A stretch of 30,596 bases of DNA from a virus: positions 1 to 30,596 of the IMG/VR virus record IMGVR_UViG_3300032665_000136. The stretch is one strand, 5' to 3'. Each line of letters starts with the position of its first letter. Positions within the stretch are counted from its first letter, which is position 1. This document shows, one piece after another, positions 15,690 to 25,800 of the stretch. The notes under the pieces are model-generated. The model did not search any database. It saw only the letters and a list, made by a program, of their open reading frames with translations, and was not told the DNA's origin. The translations under genes and the position numbers were made by a program.

Positions 15690-17968
15690 GATAAGTTAGC
15701 ACCAGTAAAGATAAGATAGTTAATAGTCAAGTAAGGATTCATCACATTAAATCCTGTTCCTATGTTAGATACTGTACTTGTTCCATCCGAAGAAACAGAT
15801 CCTACTGTAATACCAGTAGTAGAAGAACTTGTAAAGAAACGAGTTTGGTCGCTGTCTGTTGACCCTGAACCGGCCGCACCGTATGATCCAGGTACTGCAT
15901 TAAAAGGTACTCCGCCCTCGGCATATGGATCAATGTGTGAGTGTCCAGTTTGCCCTGGATTATTAGGATCACTAGGTTCGACAACTACGTGTTGGTGCTG
16001 TGGTAAGTTTGATATACCCAATGTTACATTTTGCCCGCCGTTTGTTCCGCCTTCTGTTTGAGCAGAACTTGCAGTTACGTTTTGAGAATTGCCTGCTTGA
16101 CCGCCTGTAGCTATTGGACCAGGTGGAGTAAACCCTGCGACTTCCTGATAGTTATTCATTGTGCTTCTTCCTAACGGAAATCTAGCACGTAGGTCTGGTA
16201 ATACAAACGCATTTGGATTTTGTGCAGTACCATATGTACTACCAATCACTTTATAAAGAGCAGAATATGTAACTGTGCTTACTTCTGATCCATCGCATAA
16301 CAACCAACCAACTGGTATAGCATGAATAGAAGATTTGCCTGCCCAAGGAATAATTCCTCCAACAGGCATACCATAAGCACTGGTATTTAATAAAGGATCA
16401 ATTTGTAAAAATGTTTGTTTAGACATATTTACAAGACTACCGCTACCTGCACTACCTTGGAAAACTAAGAACTGATCGGATTTACTACTTGATTGAGCTA
16501 CAGTTCTAGCAGTACCATTACTGTTAGTCGTAACAACTGACGGACTCAATGAGGTATTAAGTACAGCATACCCTGAAGCACTAGATCCATTGAACCCTGT
16601 TCCATTGTCTGCACTAACGACATCTCCTGCCAATTGGAATGTAATAGTTTGTGTAAGACTACTTGCTGTTCCTGTGACACTACCAGTAACTGTTCCTGTA
16701 AAATTTCCATTAAAACTTCCCACAAATGACTGGGCGTACATGTTTCTGAATGGCTGTGTTTGACTTCCAATATCGTATTGTGGTGTAGAGTTTACCAGTA
16801 CTGGAGGTAATATTATTGCGCCAGCAGTAGTATTTGATGTAATCTGTAATGCACCGCCTAAATTTAAATTATTGTTAATTGTTGTTGCTAAATTTGTTGT
16901 TATTGCTGTCGAAGATACTGAAAATATACTTGCATTGCTTGAATTATTAACAACAATACCACCGGTTGTACCAGTTGTACCTGATGTAATTATACCACTG
17001 ACTGTTGTCGGAGCACCTAATGCAACTTTACCAGATACATCAAGATGTAATAAATTATTTCCATTTAACAAAAAATCAATATTGTTTGTACTGGTCTTAC
17101 TATTAAATAGGAATGTGTTGTTGCCTTGGCCAATAGTTAAACTTAAATCAGTTCCAATACTAAGACCATTTGTATTTCTAATGTTGAAAGCATTATTTGT
17201 GGTACTTACAACATCCGATCTTAAAAAATTACTACCTTGTACAACTGATTGTGACGACCCCGAACCAACAATAAGTGCATTTGAAGACTGAGCTATACCC
17301 CAAACATAGGCTACGCCTTTATCTAATGAGTTACTGTATAAGTTTACACCAATATTAATAGTTGAAAAGCCGGCAATCGTAGCTTTAGGAGTAAAGGAAT
17401 CAATACTAATAATTGCTACACGATATGCAACATTATTTGTAGCACTTGAAGCATATAATGAAATTACGCTATGTGATATGTTACTTGTATCAACAATAGA
17501 TTCTACTAAAGGTCCTGTACTTGCACCTGCACTAAACTGTGGACCTATTAGCAACCATGTGGTTCCTGAAAACAAATACAACTGACTATTGTCGGTATCG
17601 ACCCATAGGTCACCTTGATTACTATTTGTAACATCAGGAACACCGCCCGTGCTAGCTAATGTGCCTTTACCTTCACGTCTAATAGCACCAGCTTCCGGCC
17701 AGTTGCCTGCACCGTCATAAACTCTAAGTACGTTATTGCCAGATGCAGTATCATACCATAATTGTCCTTGAACAGGATTGCTAGGAGGACTTGAATAAGC
17801 AAAATTTTCTAATAAATGTAATAAATTTCCAGCAATTAACGAACCATATCCTGCATATCCTTGACCGGGAAATGCAAGACTAGTTTGCTGATTAACCGTA
17901 CCATCGGCAACTGTAATAGCTGGTTTTGCTGGATTAGCAGAATCTGTAAATGCAACTGAATATGTCAT
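15686..17968 (-). CDS. Tail-collar domain fibre protein, 760 residues
   Basis: The N-terminal about 90 residues (VADGTVNQQTSLAFPGQGYA, LLHLLENFAYSSPPSNPVQG, LWYD) are the shared attachment-like domain. The long middle is a Ser/Thr/Asn-rich beta region with YDIGSQTQPFRNMYAQSF near 407. A phage tail-collar domain follows at about 530-600: GGIIPWAG, PVGWLLCDGS, YSALYKVIGSTYG and FVLPDLRARFPLG. After it come LPQHQH and GHSH, His-x-His motifs of the kind that bind metal in T4 fibre tips. It ends NPYLTINYLIFTG, typical of collar proteins. A TAGGAG site lies 9 bases before the ATG. The collar fold is used in short-tail-fibre and receptor-binding tips, so a receptor-binding role is likely. Confidence 0.88.
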   Translation of the reverse strand: MTYSVAFTDSANPAKPAITVADGTVNQQTSLAFPGQGYAGYGSLIAGNLLHLLENFAYSSPPSNPVQGQLWYDTASGNNVLRVYDGAGNWPEAGAIRREGKGTLASTGGVPDVTNSNQGDLWVDTDNSQLYLFSGTTWLLIGPQFSAGASTGPLVESIVDTSNISHSVISLYASSATNNVAYRVAIISIDSFTPKATIAGFSTINIGVNLYSNSLDKGVAYVWGIAQSSNALIVGSGSSQSVVQGSNFLRSDVVSTTNNAFNIRNTNGLSIGTDLSLTIGQGNNTFLFNSKTSTNNIDFLLNGNNLLHLDVSGKVALGAPTTVSGIITSGTTGTTGGIVVNNSSNASIFSVSSTAITTNLATTINNNLNLGGALQITSNTTAGAIILPPVLVNSTPQYDIGSQTQPFRNMYAQSFVGSFNGNFTGTVTGSVTGTASSLTQTITFQLAGDVVSADNGTGFNGSSASGYAVLNTSLSPSVVTTNSNGTARTVAQSSSKSDQFLVFQGSAGSGSLVNMSKQTFLQIDPLLNTSAYGMPVGGIIPWAGKSSIHAIPVGWLLCDGSEVSTVTYSALYKVIGSTYGTAQNPNAFVLPDLRARFPLGRSTMNNYQEVAGFTPPGPIATGGQAGNSQNVTASSAQTEGGTNGGQNVTLGISNLPQHQHVVVEPSDPNNPGQTGHSHIDPYAEGGVPFNAVPGSYGAAGSGSTDSDQTRFFTSSSTTGITVGSVSSDGTSTVSNIGTGFNVMNPYLTINYLIFTGANLS

Positions 17969-17971
17969 CTA

Positions 17972-18583
17972 TTATACTCCTACTAGGCCAGTTAAACTTT
18001 GGATACGTACAGTATAATCGATTTGAATTAATCTGTTAAGACTTTTTAAAACTGGATGAAATATAACATGAGTTAGTAGTAAACTATTTCCGCTTGCACT
18101 ATAACTTTGTAATCCTAATTCATCGAACACATACGTTGTTTCGCCTGTTGAAGAAGTATCGTATGCACTTTGTCCGCCAGGCTCACCGTAATCCAGTAAA
18201 CAAGTACAGAAAATATCTGTGTAGTTAACACCGGTCACATGGCGAACTTCAGTAAAGTTGCGAGTTGGATCGGTATTTGTGCTAGCAGTTGGGTCGATTA
18301 CTTTTTTATATGTTTGATTGTACAAGCTGGCATTTGTTCCGCTGGTATTAGGTGTAAGATATGTAATAATTCCTGTAGGATCAATACTGGTTCCACCGTT
18401 ACCAAAATTCATCTGGTAGATATATCCGCCATCTGTATTGTTTGACAAACTGGCAGCCAGGGCGTAACTTATGTTTTCATAATGAATAGCGTTACGTTTA
18501 TTAACGAAAATTTCTTTGGAAACTGGGTCAAATATTTTAATATGACCTTCCACATGAATTCCTGTTTGATCTTTAGTCTGCAT
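17972..18583 (-). CDS. Putative virion structural protein, 203 residues
   Basis: Starts MQTKDQTGIHVEGHIKIFDP and contains IHYENISYALAASLSN, YIYQMNFGNGGTSIDPTG and a C-terminal beta block, LLLTHVIFHPVLKSLNRLIQ. No catalytic motif is seen. Position and composition place it with the tail and fibre proteins; the FGNGGTSID region is familiar from unannotated virion proteins of T4-like phages, by memory. An in-frame TTG ten codons upstream (18613) is rejected because it would overlap the GATAAATATA promoter motif. The ATG has a weak GAGAG site. The gap to the next gene is 3 bases. Confidence 0.72.
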   Translation of the reverse strand: MQTKDQTGIHVEGHIKIFDPVSKEIFVNKRNAIHYENISYALAASLSNNTDGGYIYQMNFGNGGTSIDPTGIITYLTPNTSGTNASLYNQTYKKVIDPTASTNTDPTRNFTEVRHVTGVNYTDIFCTCLLDYGEPGGQSAYDTSSTGETTYVFDELGLQSYSASGNSLLLTHVIFHPVLKSLNRLIQIDYTVRIQSLTGLVGV

Positions 18584-18601
18584 AGTTGTCTCTCTTAGTC
18601 T

Positions 18602-18611
18602 TATATTTATC
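18602..18611 (-). promoter_or_regulatory. T4-type late promoter-like motif
   Basis: GATAAATATA on the minus strand ends 18 bases before the ATG at 18583, within the 51-bp gap after the sedolisin gene. It is identical over ten bases to the motif at 14287-14278. A start a few bases downstream would give a short leader carrying the AAGAGAG ribosome-binding site. Confidence 0.55.
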
Positions 18612-18634
18612 AATATTTTAATATGCTAGTTTAA

Positions 18635-20209
18635 TTATCTAACACCTGTTGTTTTTCTTGGATATGACGGTCCTGATGTAGGTCTAAAACCATAATTTTG
18701 TTTTGGAAAAGTACTTCCTGTATGGAAGTATTTGTATATCTGATCAACTTTTGGAGTACCAAGACCTGTAACCGCATCCCAGCCTGTAGTTGTAGTATAG
18801 CCCGTAGTATAGCCGTCTCTATTATCACCGCTAGTAATATCGTTAAACAATAATGCTCTGTTTGAATACCATGTGGACATATTGAATGGAATACGCTGTC
18901 CTAATTGTTGATTTAATCTAGCCCAAATACCCGCCAATAAAGGCGCCGCGGCGCTAGTTCCGCCTACTTGATTTAGCACACCATTTACGTAGTACGCATA
19001 TCCCGTGTTAGGATCAGCAGGAGCACTTATATCTGGAACACCCCGATAAGGTAGTGCAGTTGGTGAACCTGTCGATGATGCTGTAATAGTAGTTGTTGTT
19101 AGTCCTGATTGCCAGCTAGGGAGAGGAACACTAGCACTAACGCCGCCGCCAGATCCGCTCCAAGCTGTTTCACTAGTAATTTGAGCACTACCGTTTAGAT
19201 TAATTGAAGTTCCGCCGGCCGATACCATATATGGACTACAACATGTAGCGGCTGTACTTAGATTAACTGCACCGTTATCGCCTGAGCTTATAAAAACTGT
19301 TATACCCTTAACTACACAAGACTGAAGTGCTGTATCATATTGTGTTCCATCACCGATGCCCCAACTCACATCAAGGGCAGTTGGATTATTTGTAGTGTCT
19401 GCGGCTACTGCTAGAAAAATATCATTAATAGGTGCGGTTCCAGTATTGGGTGCGGTATAGTATGCAATCAATGCCTTTGGTGCTACACCACCTGCACAAA
19501 ATATATCTAGCATACTTTCCAAATCACTAGTTGTGCTGGCAGTAGCACCGTCGACACTTATTTGTACTATAGTTGGAGCTGAAAGTCCAATCCTACTAAA
19601 ACTACTATTAACATCAGTTTGGTTGTATCCTGTTACGTATCCGCTATAGGTTAATTCAAAAATTCCAACACATCCGCCGTAGCCATTAGACGGAGGCATA
19701 TTATAAGCTATGGACATTTGTACAGGAGTTACTGCTGTCAAAGGATTTGCTACACTAGCTTCACAAACTACCGCATGTTTCTTTGCAATAAAACTTTCAT
19801 CAAACCCTAGTACCTGTTCAACCATACTGGAAATATCTGCAGGTACTATTACTGGACTGTCGTGTGATGTATATGTTCTACCAGTATCATCGGTAACATC
19901 CAAAAGTGTTATATTAAAAATATTATTAAAATTTTCAACAGTTCCAAAAACTCTAATTAATCCTTTAACTCTGCTAGCTTCTACTATTTTAAATCCTATG
20001 TCTTGGAAAAAATCATTCACTTCTATAGTATTAGATTCTGTTGATCCGAACTGATACACATACTCATCGTGATCCAAAATTGGGTGAGTACCGTCAATTA
20101 CAGCATCTGCATATTCTTTCAAAGTCATCCCATTATCGTGCGTATCCCTATGCAGGTACACACTGATTGTCATTGTATCTGAAAGATTTTTTAATCTACT
20201 AAACGTCAT
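18635..20209 (-). CDS. Sedolisin-family (S53, pro-kumamolisin-like) serine peptidase
   Basis: A 524-residue secreted-type endopeptidase fold encoded among tail genes. Residues 1 to about 145 match the activation prodomain of the pro-kumamolisin kind (IGFKIVEASRVKGLIRVFGT, DSPVIVPADISSMVEQVLGF). The catalytic residues of the family are all visible: E231 and D235 in LESMLDI (E-x3-D), the oxyanion Asp in ISSGDNGA (D311), and the nucleophile Ser in GGTSAAAP (S419). A calcium-site block follows, with NDITSGDNRDG and GWDAVTGLGTP (about 456-486). The last about 30 residues (FRPTSGPSYPRKTTGVR) are a basic extension outside the usual domain. No signal peptide or membrane segment is seen. Family members typically cut proteins at acidic pH. 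It may mature a virion protein or digest host surface protein. GGAAG precedes the ATG, one base after the upstream stop. Confidence 0.92.
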   Translation of the reverse strand: MTFSRLKNLSDTMTISVYLHRDTHDNGMTLKEYADAVIDGTHPILDHDEYVYQFGSTESNTIEVNDFFQDIGFKIVEASRVKGLIRVFGTVENFNNIFNITLLDVTDDTGRTYTSHDSPVIVPADISSMVEQVLGFDESFIAKKHAVVCEASVANPLTAVTPVQMSIAYNMPPSNGYGGCVGIFELTYSGYVTGYNQTDVNSSFSRIGLSAPTIVQISVDGATASTTSDLESMLDIFCAGGVAPKALIAYYTAPNTGTAPINDIFLAVAADTTNNPTALDVSWGIGDGTQYDTALQSCVVKGITVFISSGDNGAVNLSTAATCCSPYMVSAGGTSINLNGSAQITSETAWSGSGGGVSASVPLPSWQSGLTTTTITASSTGSPTALPYRGVPDISAPADPNTGYAYYVNGVLNQVGGTSAAAPLLAGIWARLNQQLGQRIPFNMSTWYSNRALLFNDITSGDNRDGYTTGYTTTTGWDAVTGLGTPKVDQIYKYFHTGSTFPKQNYGFRPTSGPSYPRKTTGVR

Positions 20210-20210
20210 A

Positions 20211-22883
20211 TTATACTTCCAACTTCAGATATGAGATTGTAACTGTTAGGTTAGATTGTGAAATACTGCTATTGTTGTATATTTTCAAATACATATTTGT
20301 GCTAGGAGTTGCATCACCATTGAATCCTATGACTGCTGGTGTGAAATAAACAGTACCGCTTACAGTACCAGTAGTTATTGCTTCGGCGATAACTCCTGAT
20401 CCTGGAGTAGGATCTGTAGTAATACTTCTACTGCTGTCGTTTGATTGTGCTGTAGTAGTTGTATAAACAGTTACCCATGCACCCGCTGAACATGTTATAC
20501 TATACAATGCATATCCTTTAGCTGCCGTTACAGTTGTAGTTGTGCTTGCACCAGATGTTAAGTTTACGCTTGTGCTAACTGTAGCTCTACTACTTAATGT
20601 TCCAGCAGATACGTTTGCTGTAATTATTCCGCCACTAATTGTAATAGTGGACCCGTCAACTTTGACTGCACCTAGCTGTGTTGTTGAAGCCGTAGGAACT
20701 GAAATTGTTCCTCCGCTAACTGTAATTGTAGTTCCATCTGGTTTAACAATACCTGCCGCGCCAGTTGTTGCTAAAGTTCCGCCTGAACTGCTAATCACTC
20801 CGCCACTGATTGTAATTGTAGAACCGTCAACTTTTACGCCACCCAGTACACTTGTTGTTGCAGTTGGCAATGAATAAGAACTATTTGCACTAATTACTCC
20901 GCCACTGATTGTAATTGTAGAACCGTCAACTTTTACGCCGCCCAGTACACTTGTTGTTGCAGTCGGCAATGAATAAGTTTGAGCTGTAATAACTCCACTA
21001 CCGTTAATTGTAATTGTTGATCCGTCTACTTTGACTCCGCCCAATGTTCCGCCACTAGTTGTACCTGCTATTGGGAGAGTATATCCGCTACCTCCTGCGG
21101 CACTGATAACTCCTCCTAAGATTGTAATTGTCGATCCGTCAACTTTTACGCCACCTAATTGTGTAGTAGATGCAACTGCTAAACTAATTGATCCGCCAGT
21201 ATTATTAATACCGCTTGAACTAACTGGTTGTATACTTACACCGCCAAGTGTACTTGTACCGGCAGCTGGCAATGAATAGCCGCTACCAGATGCTGATATA
21301 ACTCCATTACTAATAGTAATAGTGCTTCCGTCCACTTTAACTCCACCCAACGTATTTGTACTTGCTGTGGGCAATGTATAAGTTGCTGACATTAGTCCGC
21401 TAATACCATTGACAGTGATAGTCGTTCCATCAGGTTTAACACCGCCTAACACACTAGTTGTAGCTATCGGTAATGCGTAAGTTGAACTAATAACACCATT
21501 ACTAATAGTAATAGTAGATCCATCTACCTTAACTCCACCCAGCGTATTTGTACTTGCTGTAGGCAATGTATAACCACCAGAACCTCCAGTAGAACTAATA
21601 ACTCCGTTAGTTATAATAATTGTACTTCCGTCTACCTTAACTCCGCCCAATACACTTGTAGTTGCTGTTGGTAACGTATAATTATTACTTGGTGTTGCAC
21701 TAATGACTCCGTTACTAATTGTAATCGTTGACCCATCTATTTTAACTCCGCCTAATACACTTGTAGTTGCTGTTGGAAGTGCATATTGTGTACTGCTAAT
21801 AACTCCATTGTTTATTGTTATTGTAGATCCATCTATTTTAACTCCGCCAAGTATACTTGTAGTTGCAGTAGGTAGACTGTATTGTTGAGCACTAATAACT
21901 CCGCCTACACTAGTGATAGTAGATCCATCAATCTTAACTCCGCCTAATTGCGTTGTAGTTGCTGTTGCTAAAGTTATTGTTCCGCTTGAATTGTTTAATC
22001 CGCTAGTAGTAACCGTAGGAATTATTACACCACCCAAATTGCTAGTAGTAGCCGATGGCAATGAATAATTGATTGCACTACTAATAACACCATTGCTAAT
22101 CGTAATAGTGCTTCCGTCTACTTTAACTCCGCCAAGTATACTTGTAGTTGCTATTGGTAATGAATAATTTGAACTAATAACACCGAGGCCACTGATTGTA
22201 ATAGTAGATCCATCTACCTTAACTCCGCCCAAAGTACCAGTACTTGCTGTTGGAAGTGTATATCCGCTACCGCCTGCACCTGTTGCACTAATTACTCCGT
22301 TACTGATTACAATAGTGGATCCGTCAACTTTGACACCGCCCAGTACGGAATTAGTAGCAACTGGTAAAGTATAGCTACTGGCTGTTGAGCTTATTACACC
22401 ATTGTTAATTGTTATGGTTGTACCGTCAACTTTAACACCGCCAAGTATTGCTGTAGTAGCAGTTGGCAATGAGTATTGAGTAGTAGTTAATTGGTTTGAA
22501 CCGTTTAGAGTTATTGTTGTACCGTCAATTTTAACACCGCCAAGTATACTTGTAGTTGCAGTAGGTAGACTGTATTGACTAGTACTTGCTTTAATAATTC
22601 CGTTGGTAATAGTAATTGTTGTACCGTCAACTTTAACGCCGCCCAACTGTGTTGTAGATGCTATGGCTAAACTAATTGCTCCGCTAGAATTTATTAGTCC
22701 GCTGGCAGCGGTAGCAGGAATAGTTACTCCTCCTAATATTGATGTTGTTGCTGTAGGCAATACATAAGATGGCTTATTATACAATTCTGTAAAATTAGCA
22801 TTAATTTTTATGCCGGCTGTACGTAATGTGTCTCCCGTACCTGAATTAACAGCCGTTCCTGTGTTGATTAATTGTTGTGCCAT
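20211..22883 (-). CDS. Repeat-built tail-fibre protein, 890 residues
   Basis: The N-terminal about 38 residues (INTGTAVNSGTGDTLRTAGI, KINANFTELYN) are a typical phage fibre opening that often trimerises or anchors. Residues about 40-762 are about 22 tandem units averaging 33 residues, with core pattern Y(S/T)LPTATTS.LGGVK.DGSTITI.NGVIS. The C-terminal about 125 residues (GYALYSITCSAGAWVTVYTT, SITTDPTPGSGVIAE, FTPAVIGFNGD) form a distinct beta domain of a kind I recall at the ends of aquatic phage fibres, probably a tip domain. A stem of identical beta units fits an extended fibre shaft. The start has an AAGGATAAAAG site, and the upstream gene ends 3 bases earlier. The repeats make recombination and copy-number change likely. 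Confidence 0.85.
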   Translation of the reverse strand: MAQQLINTGTAVNSGTGDTLRTAGIKINANFTELYNKPSYVLPTATTSILGGVTIPATAASGLINSSGAISLAIASTTQLGGVKVDGTTITITNGIIKASTSQYSLPTATTSILGGVKIDGTTITLNGSNQLTTTQYSLPTATTAILGGVKVDGTTITINNGVISSTASSYTLPVATNSVLGGVKVDGSTIVISNGVISATGAGGSGYTLPTASTGTLGGVKVDGSTITISGLGVISSNYSLPIATTSILGGVKVDGSTITISNGVISSAINYSLPSATTSNLGGVIIPTVTTSGLNNSSGTITLATATTTQLGGVKIDGSTITSVGGVISAQQYSLPTATTSILGGVKIDGSTITINNGVISSTQYALPTATTSVLGGVKIDGSTITISNGVISATPSNNYTLPTATTSVLGGVKVDGSTIIITNGVISSTGGSGGYTLPTASTNTLGGVKVDGSTITISNGVISSTYALPIATTSVLGGVKPDGTTITVNGISGLMSATYTLPTASTNTLGGVKVDGSTITISNGVISASGSGYSLPAAGTSTLGGVSIQPVSSSGINNTGGSISLAVASTTQLGGVKVDGSTITILGGVISAAGGSGYTLPIAGTTSGGTLGGVKVDGSTITINGSGVITAQTYSLPTATTSVLGGVKVDGSTITISGGVISANSSYSLPTATTSVLGGVKVDGSTITISGGVISSSGGTLATTGAAGIVKPDGTTITVSGGTISVPTASTTQLGAVKVDGSTITISGGIITANVSAGTLSSRATVSTSVNLTSGASTTTTVTAAKGYALYSITCSAGAWVTVYTTTTAQSNDSSRSITTDPTPGSGVIAEAITTGTVSGTVYFTPAVIGFNGDATPSTNMYLKIYNNSSISQSNLTVTISYLKLEV
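20600..22766 (-). repeat. Tandem coding repeats (about 22 x 33 codons) with a higher-order period
   Basis: Units of about 99 bases encode LGGVK(V/I)DG(S/T)TITI-type blocks. Two adjacent copies, 20791-20878 and 20890-20977, differ at 3 of 88 positions, and all three changes are silent. A 41-base identical run recurs at 21844-21884 and 22537-22577, exactly 693 bases apart. Three composite pairs (SGL.N.SG.I.LA then TTQLGGV) mark block starts at units 1-2, 8-9 and 16-17, so groups of 7 to 8 units appear to have been copied as well as single units. Confidence 0.85.
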
Positions 22884-22886
22884 CTT

Positions 22887-25800
22887 TTATCCTTGGTCCA
22901 TTGTTGTGTTTCCGGTATCTAAACTAACATTATTACCGTCAAATGTTGGGTCTGTACTATTACTTATTTGAATAAAGCCATTATACCATATGCCAGGTTG
23001 TGCCTTAACAAAGGTTGATACAGTATCTTTTCCTTGTAAAATACTAGTCGTAGAAGTACCAGCACGTACACTTGGGGACTGATTTAATTGTTTTAAATCG
23101 TATCCATCCCATAGTGTTCCAGTAGTTCTGACCACTGTTATTAATGTACCAAACGCTGGAGCATTTGTTAATGTAATTGTTGAAGTTCCATTAACTGTAA
23201 AATCCGCAGGATAACTTACATCACCTGCTGGACTATACGGTGCATTATTAATATCAAATATCTTGTAAGATTGTTTCTTTAATCGAACAAGATCATTTTG
23301 TCCACCTACAAATATTTCAATCTGGTTAGCCGATGTAACAGTATACGGCAATGTGATTGTAGTTGTACCTAAACTTGTTATTTGTGTTGTCTGAACTGTG
23401 TCAATATAAGGAATAGTTTCACTTGGGCCGATACCTTGTACAAATGTTCCAGATGGATTTACTTTTGTTACTCCTGTACCTAACGTACCTCTGCGAAGTT
23501 GTCCTAGTGTATTTCCGGTTAATGTGAAGTATTCAATGCGTTCGCCTCGAATTTCAACAACGCCTGGTTTATTATTAGAAGGACTCGGTATATCAAGATT
23601 GCTTGCATCTGATACAATAATTGTAGTATCATTCCAATGTAGTGTTTGTGCTAGTGTTGTTTGTTTATTCAAATTCAAACGTTTATAATTTACACGATTC
23701 AACATGTCTTTAAATTGCATATATGCAATACTAGTTTGAACTACATTATTACCAAATGTAATTAATGTAACTGTATCCGTAGGAGATAATGTTTTTGCCA
23801 ATGTGATACTTTGGAAATCACTATTTAAAATGTAATCAATGCTGTTAGATAACAATGTTGAATTTTTTATTACCCAAACATAATTTCCATCAATTACTGG
23901 ACGATCTAATTTGATAATGCCGCCTGGTATATTTTTATAATTGAAATAACTAGTTGAGCTTGGAGTTATGTTATAACTTGAGTTATACTGAATAGTTGTT
24001 CTTTGAATATCCAATACATTCTGCACATAAGAACTAATAATTTCAACCACACCAGATGGAACTGTTGCAAATGTTATTTGACTAGTAGAAGGATTATAAG
24101 CATAGGCATTGTTTGCAACAATACTTACAATTAATTGCTGTCCAGAATATTGAGAATAAATTGCTCTATTAATCTTAATAGTAATACCAGTTGGGTCTAT
24201 GCTATAATCAGAAGATGCATTTAATAAATTATTACCTGCATAAACTAGAATGTTATTAGTTGTTACTGACTGAGGAACAGCCTTAGATGGATCAATGGTA
24301 TAATTTAATCTATTACCACCAATTGTAAAATAACTGTTGACTGGTGCGGACAATATTGATTGTCCTACACGTACAATCATATTACTTTCGTAAGGTAAAT
24401 TATTTCCAATTGGGTATGACAAAGTGTAAGCCGATACACCAACTACTGGTGTAATTGATTGTGTTGTTGTGATTGCAAATGTTTGTTGCAAACCAGACAC
24501 TATAATATAATTGATTAATGCACCGGCTGGTGGAGGAGATGCAAATTGTATTCCAATAAATCCAGCAACTTCATAAGATGTATCTGTTTCAAATAAAGTC
24601 ACTGATGTTGCAACACCGTTTACATACACTAAACTTGTTACAGTACTATTCCAGCTAGCTCTTGTTATAAAATCAACTGTTGTACCATCACCAATAAAAT
24701 AATCAATATCTAACAAATTAGATCCACTAAATCCGACACTATAAATTGATACAAGTTGGTTTGCTGTTGGAGTATTGATGAATGTAATATTAGGAGTTGT
24801 AGTGTAGTTAATCAAATAATCAGTATTATAAGTTACAATATTACCATTAAGTTTAACAATAATAGCTCTTGAACTATTAGGTTGTTGTCCAATATTATAA
24901 GTCGATGTTATTCCATCAGTTTCATAGTTAACAACTTTTATGTTAGCTGAACCTGTTCCAGTTTGATCATATACTTTAATTGCAAGTGTATCTACTACTT
25001 GTCCCGGTACTACTTCTTCTGGTGCAGGGCTAGATGTTGGTGTAACAAATCCGTCACCGTCTAATAAAATATCATCAGGTGCTAGTCCGGTTGCAGTTGT
25101 ATAAGCTAAATTGCCGCCATCTAATTTTGTATCGTAATCAGTATCCGGTGTTGGTACTGAACCATCACTAGTACTTTCACGTAGAATAAATCTGTCTCCA
25201 GTATTTACAGTAAAAGAAGCAGGAAGTTCTATGACATTTGTAATAGATTGATCAATCACAGTTCCACTTAAAGTAGATGCAAAACTAGTAGTACTAGCCG
25301 ACCCGCCATAATCGACAGCACTAAAAGATACTGATAAACTAGCACCACCGCCACCGATCGTTGCAGGAGTAATAGTAGTACCAACTACTGGAGTTTTTAT
25401 AATAGCGTTGGCATTGGTTTGCTGTGCTGTTCCAAAATTAGGATCATCTAATCTAATTGGACTATATGTTCCAGTTATATTAATGGTAGATCCCACTGGG
25501 TACGCTGTTTTTAATGTAGCACTACCTGGTATTAGTACAACATCAGTTAATTCTTGTAATTTTTCTGTAAATGTAACTTGTGTCGAAGGTAACATGTTAG
25601 TTAAAATAACTTGACTCAACGTTACAGCATTAGTCGATGTGTTAATTGCTGTAATTGTTGTATCATAACTAAAAGAACTCACTGTAGCGGCTGTTCCTGT
25701 TCCTGATCCTACACCTGTTGCAGTAAATGATTCTCCTGTTTGATTAGCTAATGCGCCGATTAATGTAAAATCGGTTGATCCAATACTGCTAATTGTATAA

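Noticed and set aside
16872-17291. 139-residue plus-strand open frame opposite the collar-protein gene
   Set aside because: It is antisense to a clearly coding region with low-complexity composition and has no supporting start signal.
18584-18613. Upstream TTG start for the 203-residue protein
   Set aside because: It would place the start inside the GATAAATATA motif. The ATG at 18583 fits better despite a modest ribosome-binding site.
20542-21888. Several Pro/Val-rich open frames on the plus strand inside the repeat gene
   Set aside because: They are mirror images of the tandem repeats on the opposite strand, have no ribosome-binding sites and show the same period.
20600-22766. CRISPR-like array
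   Set aside because: The repeats are in-frame coding units of about 99 bases with silent variation and no unique spacers between short identical repeats.
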